From the NCBI GenBank assembly GCA_030637775.1, contig DAOWFY010000057.1, forward strand, positions 1-6,872: a stretch of 6,872 nt of DNA, in the 5' to 3' direction. A program made the translations under genes and the position numbers. Of this stretch, positions 1 to 5,236 are shown in pieces. This stretch comes from DAOVGU01 sp030637775 [NCBI: bacterium]. GTDB lineage: Bacteria > Ratteibacteria > UBA8468. The notes beneath the pieces are model-generated. The model worked only from the letters and a program-made list of their open reading frames with translations, made no database searches and was not told where the DNA came from. How positions within the stretch are numbered: the first letter of the stretch is position 1; the number at the start of each line of letters is the position of its first letter.

Positions 1-908
1 ATGGTGGCAGCCTCTAAGATTGTTGCTCCTGCGGAAAGAGCCAGAGTGGCGACCCCAATTACTGTATCCCCTGCCCCCGTCACATCAAAAACCTCCCTTG
101 TTTTAGCAGGAATATGGGCGATCCTTTCCTTCTCAAAAATGGTCATTCCCTCCTCTCCCTGGGTAATGAGAAGATACTGAGGTTTCAATTTTTCCTTTAT
201 TTTTCTTCCGAGAGCAGTTACCTCCTTCTGGGTCTTTGGCTGGGGTTCCTTTATCCCCAAGGCGGCTTCCTGGCGGTTAGGGGTTAGAAGAGAAACTTCC
301 CGATAGAGAGAAAAGTGTTCTACCTTTGGGTCAACGGTAATAATTTTTTTATATCTTTTGGCAAGAAAGATGCTCTTTTTTAAAAGAAAAGGGGTGATTG
401 TTCCTTTTCCATAGTCGGAGATAAGGAGAGCTGAGGCATTTCTGATATTCTCCCTTAAATATTTCTCAATCTTTTTTTCGCATTGCCGGGATAAAGGATA
501 CTCTTCTTCCCGGTCAAGCCGGAGAAGTTGCTGGTTTGTCGCAATAATTCTGGTCTTGGTGATTGTCGGGCGAGATGAGTCGATTAAGAAGGGACCTTTT
601 ATTTGCCTATTTTTTAAAATCTCTTTCAAAACTCTTCCTTCTGAATCATCCCCAATAACCCCAATTATCTTAGCTCCTGCACCAAGAGAGGTAATGTTGG
701 CGGCGACATTACCTGCTCCTCCGGGAGAGAAACTTTCCCTTTCCATCTTTACTATGGGAACCGGGGCCTCCGGCGAAATGCGGCTTACCTTTCCCCAGAC
801 AAACCTATCCAGCATTAAATCCCCAACTACTAATATCCGCTGCTTCTTAAATTGCTTTAGAATTTCTTCCAGCCTTGCCTGCCGGCAGGCAGGTCGTTTT
901 TGTTTCAT
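1..908 (-). CDS. rfaE1: RfaE/HldE-type heptose-7-phosphate kinase (PfkB family), 3' end cut by window edge
   Basis: By family this kinase phosphorylates D-glycero-beta-D-manno-heptose 7-phosphate at C1 in the cytoplasm, in ADP-heptose synthesis for the lipopolysaccharide core. I read 302 codons from the ATG at 908-906 to the window edge with no stop. The RfaE N-terminal signature GDLMLDRFVWG (residues 29-39) is followed by RISPEAPVPIV (43-53), then GGAGNVAAN (63-71). The PfkB signature DVTGAGD lies at 275-281, its last Asp being the expected catalytic base. Kinase domains of this family run to roughly 315-330 residues, so only the extreme C-terminus is missing; whether a nucleotidyltransferase domain (HldE C-terminal half) follows cannot be seen. 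The ATG is 11 nt after the tRNA-Leu 3' end, and the only Shine-Dalgarno-like stretch (AAAGAGG) abuts it without a spacer. Residues 6-11 (PACRQA) come from an 18-nt palindromic stretch that looks like an in-frame insertion. Other PfkB sugar kinases are less likely given the full RfaE signature. Confidence 0.93.
   Translation of the reverse strand, partial: MKQKRPACRQARLEEILKQFKKQRILVVGDLMLDRFVWGKVSRISPEAPVPIVKMERESFSPGGAGNVAANITSLGAGAKIIGVIGDDSEGRVLKEILKNRQIKGPFLIDSSRPTITKTRIIATNQQLLRLDREEEYPLSRQCEKKIEKYLRENIRNASALLISDYGKGTITPFLLKKSIFLAKRYKKIITVDPKVEHFSLYREVSLLTPNRQEAALGIKEPQPKTQKEVTALGRKIKEKLKPQYLLITQGEEGMTIFEKERIAHIPAKTREVFDVTGAGDTVIGVATLALSAGATILEAAT
876..891. repeat. 16-bp perfect palindrome inside the start of the heptose kinase gene
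   Basis: TGCCTGCCGGCAGGCA is a perfect 16-bp inverted repeat centred between 883 and 884. On the minus strand it encodes most of residues 6-11 (PACRQA) of the heptose kinase. Removing 18 nt would restore a natural-looking N-terminus, MKQKR-RLEEILKQF. From memory, this palindrome recurs in genomes of several uncultivated bacterial lineages, often inside coding regions; only one copy is present in this window, so its repetitive nature cannot be shown here. Confidence 0.6.
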
Positions 909-919
909 CCTCTTTAACG

Positions 920-1003
920 TGCCGGGAAGGGGATTTGAACCCCTACGGAATTACTTCCACCAGCTCCTCAAGCTGACGCGTCTGCCATTTCCGCCATCCC
1001 GGC
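920..1003 (-). tRNA. tRNA-Leu (anticodon GAG)
   Basis: The minus strand folds as a class II tRNA of 84 nt. The acceptor stem is GCCGGGA (5' end at 1003) paired with TCCCGGC, with discriminator A at 920. The anticodon stem TCAGC/GCTGG holds the loop TTGAGGA, giving anticodon GAG (leucine). The long variable arm GGAA-GTAA-TTCC is typical of tRNA-Leu, and the T arm is AGGGG-TTCAAAT-CCCCT. No CCA is encoded after the discriminator, so CCA must be added enzymatically. The gene sits between two same-strand protein genes, 4 nt after the PilZ stop and 11 nt before the kinase ATG, so it is probably cut out of a polycistronic transcript. Confidence 0.97.
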
Positions 1004-1007
1004 AGTT

Positions 1008-1484
1008 TTAGGTTAATTCTTCAAGTTTTATTTGACTGAAGAGACGAAGACAGTTAGAGAGATCACGTTTATCGCTCTCAGCCATTTCAATAAAGGAAAC
1101 TCCTGTATCGTATCCTGACCGTAACATCCTCTTGTTTGTCCAGGCCACCTTTACCAACGCCTTAATCGGCTCCTTTCTTGTGGGAGTATATATCTGCACC
1201 CTCAGTTGAGTATCAGGCTTAAACCTTTCTTTGGTAACAAAGCAAATCCCCCCTTCACTGATATTTTTGGTAAAGGAGATATCTTCCATCTTCTCTACCA
1301 AAGAGGAGTAAAGCCTATCTTTGTCATATCCTTTTTCATCCCACCTCTTTAATATCTTTTCTATGCCCGAACTAATCGAGGTGAGAGGCTCTTCCTCAGA
1401 AACCTTCTCTGCTGCTTTATATTGAATAAAGAATGGATACCCGAAACGAACAAATCTTCTCCTTTTCGGTCCCTTATAAACCAT
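1008..1484 (-). CDS. PilZ-domain c-di-GMP-binding protein, 158 aa
   Basis: This is a small cytoplasmic PilZ protein expected to bind cyclic di-GMP and act as a receptor or adaptor; its partner is unknown. Both ligand motifs are visible: RRFVR (residues 9-13, RxxxR) and NISEGG (74-79, matching [D/N]xSxxG). A beta-rich tail follows, with LRVQIYTP (94-101), ALVKVAW (109-115) and GYDTGVSFI (124-132). The spacing between the two motifs is about 60 residues, larger than I expect for a minimal PilZ domain; the extra part (about 35-68) looks helical and charged. I chose the ATG at 1484 over an upstream ATG at 1550 because the shorter form begins just before RxxxR, has a strong AGGAGGGG ribosome site, and avoids a 65-nt overlap with glyQ. 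No signal peptide, membrane segment or output domain is seen. The stop is 4 nt before tRNA-Leu. Confidence 0.88.
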   Translation of the reverse strand: MVYKGPKRRRFVRFGYPFFIQYKAAEKVSEEEPLTSISSGIEKILKRWDEKGYDKDRLYSSLVEKMEDISFTKNISEGGICFVTKERFKPDTQLRVQIYTPTRKEPIKALVKVAWTNKRMLRSGYDTGVSFIEMAESDKRDLSNCLRLFSQIKLEELT

Positions 1485-1485
1485 T

Positions 1486-2331
1486 CTATTTTCCCCTCCT
1501 TTCCAAGTAGAGTAGCGCACATTGCTTGGCCAATTTTCTAACTCGCTCAATAAATCTTAACCTTTCACTCACACTGATTGCCCCTCTGGCCTCTAAGAGA
1601 TTGAAGGTATGGGAGCATTTAAGAACGTAATCGTAGGCAGGAAAGATTAACTTCTCCTTTAAGAGCCTACCCGCTTCCGCTTCATACCTGTCAAAGAGCT
1701 CCAGAAGTAGCTTTATATCTGCAGTCTTGAAACTATATTGGGAAAATTCTTTTTCCTCTTTCCTCCGTAAATCTCCGTAGGTAATGCCTTTTGTCCATTC
1801 TAAATCGAAAAGGTTCTTTACGCCTTGAATATAGGTAGCGATACGCTCCAGACCATAGGTGAGTTCTACCGAAACCGGGGACAGATCAATCCCTCCTGCC
1901 TGCTGAAGATAGGTAAACTGAGTAATCTCTAAACCATCGAGCCAGACCTCCCAGCCAATACCCCAGGCTCCCAATGTTGGTGCAGACCAATTATCCTCCA
2001 TAAATCGAAGGTCGTGTTCGACCAATTTAATTCCCAAAACCTCTAAACTCTTACAATAGAGGTCTTGAGCATTCTCCGGGGAAGGTTTGAGGATCACCTG
2101 CAGTTGAAAATGTTCATAGGTACGAAGAGGATTATCTCCATAACGGCCATCGGTAGGTCGTTTTGAAGGCTCCAGATAGACAACCCGCCAGGGCTCCGGC
2201 CCCAGGACTTTAAAGAAGGTGGCCGGATTTAAGGTGCCAGCACCAACCTCGGTTCCGTAAGGATGCCAGAGCAGGCAGCCCTTTTTTACCCAGAAGTCCT
2301 CCAATCTTCTTCTAATCTCCTGAAAGGTCAT
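1486..2331 (-). CDS. glyQ: Glycyl-tRNA synthetase alpha subunit, 281 aa
   Basis: The alpha subunit holds the class II catalytic core that charges tRNA-Gly with glycine; it works in the cytoplasm as an alpha2beta2 enzyme with GlyS. The family hallmarks appear in order: [16 protein letters not shown] (residues 18-33), LGPEPW (43-48), [17 protein letters not shown] (52-68), [10 protein letters not shown] (78-87), [25 protein letters not shown] (109-133), [13 protein letters not shown] (135-147) and [16 protein letters not shown] (156-171). The C-terminal [26 protein letters not shown] (232-257) is also conserved. E. coli GlyQ is about 303 aa, so this is near full length. The ATG at 2331 fits, since [14 protein letters not shown] aligns with the E. 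coli N-terminus. The first 20 nt overlap the 3' end of the isomerase gene, and the stop is 1 nt from the PilZ start. No glyS follows. The first 27 nt are duplicated after purH. Confidence 0.97.
   Translation of the reverse strand: MTFQEIRRRLEDFWVKKGCLLWHPYGTEVGAGTLNPATFFKVLGPEPWRVVYLEPSKRPTDGRYGDNPLRTYEHFQLQVILKPSPENAQDLYCKSLEVLGIKLVEHDLRFMEDNWSAPTLGAWGIGWEVWLDGLEITQFTYLQQAGGIDLSPVSVELTYGLERIATYIQGVKNLFDLEWTKGITYGDLRRKEEKEFSQYSFKTADIKLLLELFDRYEAEAGRLLKEKLIFPAYDYVLKCSHTFNLLEARGAISVSERLRFIERVRKLAKQCALLYLERRGK
1493..1500 (-). promoter_or_regulatory. Ribosome binding site deciding the PilZ gene start
   Basis: The minus strand reads AGGAGGGG followed by an 8-nt spacer to the ATG at 1484. It lies wholly within the last codons of glyQ. 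This near-ideal Shine-Dalgarno supports the downstream start. Confidence 0.75.
2305..2331 (-). repeat. 27-bp direct repeat, copy 1 (glyQ start)
   Basis: This segment covers the first nine codons of glyQ and, in another frame, the last codons of the isomerase gene. It matches 3633-3659 in the same orientation at 26 of 27 positions, with 22 uninterrupted identities (2310-2331); the single mismatch is at 2309 versus 3637. The copies are 1,328 bp apart and bracket the hicB-hicA-isomerase block. Confidence 0.9.
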
Positions 2332-3151
2332 CCTTTGCTTTCTCCACTAAAGCCTGGGCTTTCCGTCCATATTCTATATAAAGACGGTAAGCCGCTTGTG
2401 GGTCGTCGGCTGTTTTTCCAAGATGAATGACCGAAGCGATGTGGGGTTCAATGGAAAAGCCGCCTTTGTAGTCAGAGGCAAGGAGGTCTTTAATTACCTC
2501 AGCAACCCGGCAGTCTCCTTCTCCGGGAAAAACAGCCTTTTCTCTCTGGTAATCCTTAATATGAACATGAACAATATAATCTTTAATCTTTTGGTAAACC
2601 TCCCATACCGTTCCTTTCTGATGGGGTTTGTTGCCTGTATCCAGGAGGAATTTTAGCGCCGGAGAGTTTATTGTTTCAATAATATCGGCGGCCTGTTCGG
2701 GACTTTCCCCTCCCCAACCGCTACAGTTCTCATGAGCCAAAATGATTCCTCCATCCTCAGCCATCTTTGCCAGTTCTTTCAGTCGCCGCATCACCTCTTC
2801 TCTCCATTTGGAGTCATCCCAGTCATCATTAGGATAACTCATGATGCGGATATATTTGGTATAAAGCCGCTGCATCCGGGGAATAGCCCGTTTTAACTCC
2901 TCGGTATCGAGATTGAAGTCTCCGGAAATCTTACGTGCCCAATTGGCAATCTGGCTGGCAAAACAGCAGACCTTCATCTCTGCTTGCTCAAGTTTCTCAG
3001 CAATCTCATTAAATGTATTCTCATCCACATCGGTAAGATTTTTTCCGTCAACATTGCGCACCTCAATATGGTTCCAGCTTAATTCTTTGTGCGCCTGAAT
3101 CTGCCTCTCAATGCTTTTCCCTGCCTCATCGGCAATCCCTGCTAAAAACAT
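2312..3151 (-). CDS. Sugar phosphate isomerase/epimerase-like TIM-barrel protein (AP endonuclease 2/xylose isomerase-like), 279 aa
   Basis: The protein begins [19 protein letters not shown] and shows the pattern of the xylose isomerase-like TIM barrel superfamily, cytoplasmic metal-dependent enzymes that isomerise or epimerise sugars and related polyols. Likely metal ligands are Glu141 (ILAHENCSG), Asp171 (FLLDTGN), His197 (VHVHIKD) and Glu235 (FSIEPH). [10 protein letters not shown] (29-38) resembles the early substrate-site segment of this family. Substrate specificity cannot be read from sequence, so no gene symbol is given. The start ATG at 3151 has GGAGG four nt upstream and lies 13 nt after the hicA stop. 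The last five residues and stop are encoded inside the 27-bp repeat that also starts glyQ, giving a 20-nt overlap in a different frame. This suggests the present C-terminus was created by the insertion event. No signal peptide is seen. Confidence 0.82.
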   Translation of the reverse strand: MFLAGIADEAGKSIERQIQAHKELSWNHIEVRNVDGKNLTDVDENTFNEIAEKLEQAEMKVCCFASQIANWARKISGDFNLDTEELKRAIPRMQRLYTKYIRIMSYPNDDWDDSKWREEVMRRLKELAKMAEDGGIILAHENCSGWGGESPEQAADIIETINSPALKFLLDTGNKPHQKGTVWEVYQKIKDYIVHVHIKDYQREKAVFPGEGDCRVAEVIKDLLASDYKGGFSIEPHIASVIHLGKTADDPQAAYRLYIEYGRKAQALVEKAKDDLSGD

Positions 3152-3164
3152 TATTCCTCCATTT

Positions 3165-3404
3165 TTAAGATTTCTTCCTTCTCAATTCTTTGATAAATTC
3201 TTCTGGCGTTAATTTAATCTCCCGAAGAATTTCGTAGAGCAAAGGTCGAGATAAATCTCGCCGGGGATGGCAAGGTAAAGTTGTAGTTCTGCCATCCGGA
3301 TGGCGGTAAAAGATATGCCCTCCTTTTTGTCGGGATAGTTCAAACCCCAGGTGGAAAAGCGCCTGCTCCATCTCCCTAAATTTAATGATAGGAATTCTAC
3401 TCAT
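3165..3404 (-). CDS. hicA: HicA-family mRNA interferase toxin, 79 aa
   Basis: HicA toxins are small proteins with a double-stranded-RNA-binding-like fold that cleave mRNA when released from HicB. Here IPIIKFREMEQALFHLGFELSRQKGGHIFYRHPDGR (residues 4-39) is the characteristic core, with the catalytic histidine expected at His30 in KGGH; many homologues have GSH, so the Gly before it is a mild variation. TTTLPCHPRRDLSRPLLYEILREIKLTPEEF (40-70) matches the conserved second half, including the helix that ends the fold. Length is typical or slightly above usual. The ATG overlaps the hicB stop as ATGA (4 nt), implying translational coupling with the antitoxin made first. All expected core segments are present, so the toxin looks intact. 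Confidence 0.92.
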   Translation of the reverse strand: MSRIPIIKFREMEQALFHLGFELSRQKGGHIFYRHPDGRTTTLPCHPRRDLSRPLLYEILREIKLTPEEFIKELRRKKS

Positions 3405-3619
3405 ACACCCACTTGGACCTGTTGAAGACTGACAAACCGGGGTATCTTTTTAAGCTTCCCCTTATATTCCTCCAAACATAGCTCAATGACTTCCTTCAAA
3501 TTCTTTTGAAGTTCATCTAAAGTGGACGCTTGAGTATGTGCTCCAACAAGACCGGGCACAAAGCCAACGTAAAGCTTTGTTTCTGGATCCCACTCTACAT
3601 AAGCAGTAAATGTCTGCAT
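3401..3619 (-). CDS. hicB: HicB-family antitoxin, 72 aa
   Basis: This is the expected antitoxin for the HicA toxin encoded immediately downstream. The N-terminal partial RNase H-like fold of HicB is visible: FTAYVEWDPETKLYVGFVPGLVGAHTQASTLDELQKNLKEVIELCLEE (residues 4-51), where PGLVGAHTQ corresponds to the usual PxLPGxxTxG-type turn. The tail KKIPRFVSLQQVQV (57-70) resembles the short strand that closes the domain. No separate C-terminal DNA-binding domain (ribbon-helix-helix or HTH) is present, so this short form may not autoregulate by itself. The start ATG at 3619 has AAGGAG (3628-3633) with an 8-nt spacer. The gene follows a 12-codon vestigial glyQ start by 1 nt and overlaps hicA by 4 nt. 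Confidence 0.9.
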   Translation of the reverse strand: MQTFTAYVEWDPETKLYVGFVPGLVGAHTQASTLDELQKNLKEVIELCLEEYKGKLKKIPRFVSLQQVQVGV

Positions 3620-3620
3620 T

Positions 3621-3659
3621 TTATCCTCTCCTTCTTATTCTAATCTCCTGAAAGGTCAT
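3621..3659 (-). pseudogene. Vestigial glyQ start forming a 12-codon mini-ORF between purH and hicB
   Basis: The purH stop reads TAATG, so an ATG overlaps it by one base. From there the frame encodes MTFQEIRIRRRG and stops with TAA at 3623-3621, one nt before the hicB ATG. The first seven residues equal those of GlyQ, and the DNA is 26/27 identical to the glyQ start at 2305-2331. I read it as the remains of the original glyQ start after insertion of the hicBA-isomerase block. It may still be translated by coupling from purH and could act as a leader peptide for hicB, but that is untested. No Shine-Dalgarno precedes it. Confidence 0.65.
3633..3659 (-). repeat. 27-bp direct repeat, copy 2 (after purH stop)
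   Basis: This is the second copy of the glyQ start sequence, same orientation, with 22 uninterrupted identities (3638-3659), a mismatch at 3637 and four further matches. Identity ends at 3659/2331: base 3660 is T where 2332 is C. On the other side identity decays at the hicB ribosome binding site. Confidence 0.9.
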
Positions 3660-5236
3660 TAATGTTTAAAGTGACGCATTCCGGTGAAAACCATGGCGAG
3701 CTTGTGCTTGTTGGCGGCGGAAATTACCTCTTTATCTCTCATAGAACCCCCGGGCTGAATGATCGCAACTATCCCCTTTTTTGCCAAGAGATTGACACCA
3801 TCGGGAAAGGGAAAGAAGGCATCGGAGGCAGCCACCGCCCCTTTTACACTTAAGCTGCTCTTTTCGCTCTTTTTGATGGCAATTTCGCAGGAGTCGACCC
3901 GGGACATCTGACCTGCCCCAACTCCAACTGTGGTTTTATTTTTAACCAGAACAATACTATTGCTCTTTACATGTTTGGCTACCACCCAGGCAAACTTCAG
4001 GTTAGCAATTTCTTTTTTTGTTGGCCTTCTCTTTGTTACTAACTTTAATTTTCCCGCGAAAAGTTTATCATCCTTTTCCTGAATTAAGAGCCCGCCAGAA
4101 ATTCTGCGATAATCATATTCCCTATTTTTGATTTTTACCCCTGATTTAATCAGGGATTGATTTTTGATTTGAAGAACTCTTAGGTCCTTCTTTTTTGCTA
4201 AGATTTCCAAAGCCTTTTTGTCAAATTCAGGAGCGATCACCGCCTCAACAAATCTGCCCTTAAGCTCTTTAGCAAAGGATTTTTCTACCTTTCTATTAAG
4301 AGCAACAATGCTGCCAAAGGCACTGACCGGGTCTGTTCTATAGGCTCTTTTATAAGCCTGTACTATATTTTTGCCCAGAGCCGTGCCGCAGGGATTGGTA
4401 TGTTTGATTACCACCGCTGCCGGCTCCTTGAATTCCCGGACAAGAGCTAAGCCAGCCTGCAAATCAAGAAGGTTATTAAAGGAGATTTCCTTTCCTTGCA
4501 GTTGTTTTGCCCCGGTGAGGCAGGAATTTTCCAAAATTCCTCTTTCTCCATAAAAGGATGCTTTTTGATGGGGGTTTTCCCCGTAGCGAAGATCCTGAAT
4601 CTTCTTCAGAAAGATCTCCTTAGAATCGGGAAATTCCTCTTTTAGCGTAGTTTCTCTGAGGTATTGAGAGATTAAATGGTTATACCAGCTGGTTAATTGA
4701 AAAACATCTATCGCTAATCTTCTTGAGGTCTCTTTTTTAATTCTGCCATTGTTTACCTTTAACTCGGTAATAATCTCCTGGTATCTTGCGGGAGAGGTAA
4801 TAACCACAACATCCTCAAAGCTCTTGGCGGCTGCCCGCAATAGGCTGGGCCCCCCAATATCGATATTCTCAATGATCTCCTCCTCCTTTGCTCCTTTCTT
4901 TTTAATTGTTTCTTCAAAAGGATAAAGATTAACCACAGCCATATCAATTAAGCCGATGTCCTGCTTCCTTAATTGCTTAAGATGGTCTGATTTATCCCGA
5001 CGCGCTAAAAGCCCGGCAAAAATCTTAGGATGAAGGGTTTTTACCCTCCCATCAAGGAGTTCTGGGAAGCGTGTAATTTCTGAGATTCTTTTCACTTTTA
5101 CCCCGGCACTCTCTAACTTTTTTGCCGTGCCCCCGGTTGAGATAATCTCTACCCCAAACTCTCTTAGCTCCTTTGCCAATTCAACAATACCTTTTTTATC
5201 CGATACACTGATTAAAGCCCGCCGAATCTTAATCAT
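3659..5236 (-). CDS. purH: Bifunctional AICAR transformylase/IMP cyclohydrolase, 525 aa
   Basis: PurH carries out the last two steps of purine synthesis in the cytoplasm: formyl transfer from 10-formyl-tetrahydrofolate to AICAR, then ring closure to IMP. The N-terminal MGS-like cyclohydrolase domain (about 1-180) shows RRALISVSDKKG (4-15), ISTGGTAKKL (32-41), DGRVKTLHPK (62-71), AVVNLYPF (100-107) and ENIDIGGPSLLRAAAK (123-138). The transformylase domain (about 190-525) shows RYGENPHQ (217-224), VVIKHTNPCG with the catalytic Lys-His pair at 278-279, GAGQMSRVD (440-448), ASDAFFPFPDG (470-480), IQPGGSMRD (493-501) and the terminal FTGMRHFKH. Length is normal. I chose the ATG at 5236, preceded by AAGGAG with a 5-nt spacer; an in-frame ATG at 5293 would add 19 non-conserved residues overlapping pyrB. 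The start overlaps pyrB by 8 nt, so purine and pyrimidine genes are probably cotranscribed. Confidence 0.98.
   Translation of the reverse strand: MIKIRRALISVSDKKGIVELAKELREFGVEIISTGGTAKKLESAGVKVKRISEITRFPELLDGRVKTLHPKIFAGLLARRDKSDHLKQLRKQDIGLIDMAVVNLYPFEETIKKKGAKEEEIIENIDIGGPSLLRAAAKSFEDVVVITSPARYQEIITELKVNNGRIKKETSRRLAIDVFQLTSWYNHLISQYLRETTLKEEFPDSKEIFLKKIQDLRYGENPHQKASFYGERGILENSCLTGAKQLQGKEISFNNLLDLQAGLALVREFKEPAAVVIKHTNPCGTALGKNIVQAYKRAYRTDPVSAFGSIVALNRKVEKSFAKELKGRFVEAVIAPEFDKKALEILAKKKDLRVLQIKNQSLIKSGVKIKNREYDYRRISGGLLIQEKDDKLFAGKLKLVTKRRPTKKEIANLKFAWVVAKHVKSNSIVLVKNKTTVGVGAGQMSRVDSCEIAIKKSEKSSLSVKGAVAASDAFFPFPDGVNLLAKKGIVAIIQPGGSMRDKEVISAANKHKLAMVFTGMRHFKH

Noticed and set aside
556-1011. 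Plus-strand open frame of 151 codons across the kinase start and tRNA
   Set aside because: It reads antisense through the tRNA-Leu and the heptose kinase, so it cannot be a plausible protein gene.
1485-1550. Longer PilZ gene start at 1550
   Set aside because: It would overlap glyQ by 65 nt and add non-conserved residues, while AGGAGGGG points to the ATG at 1484.
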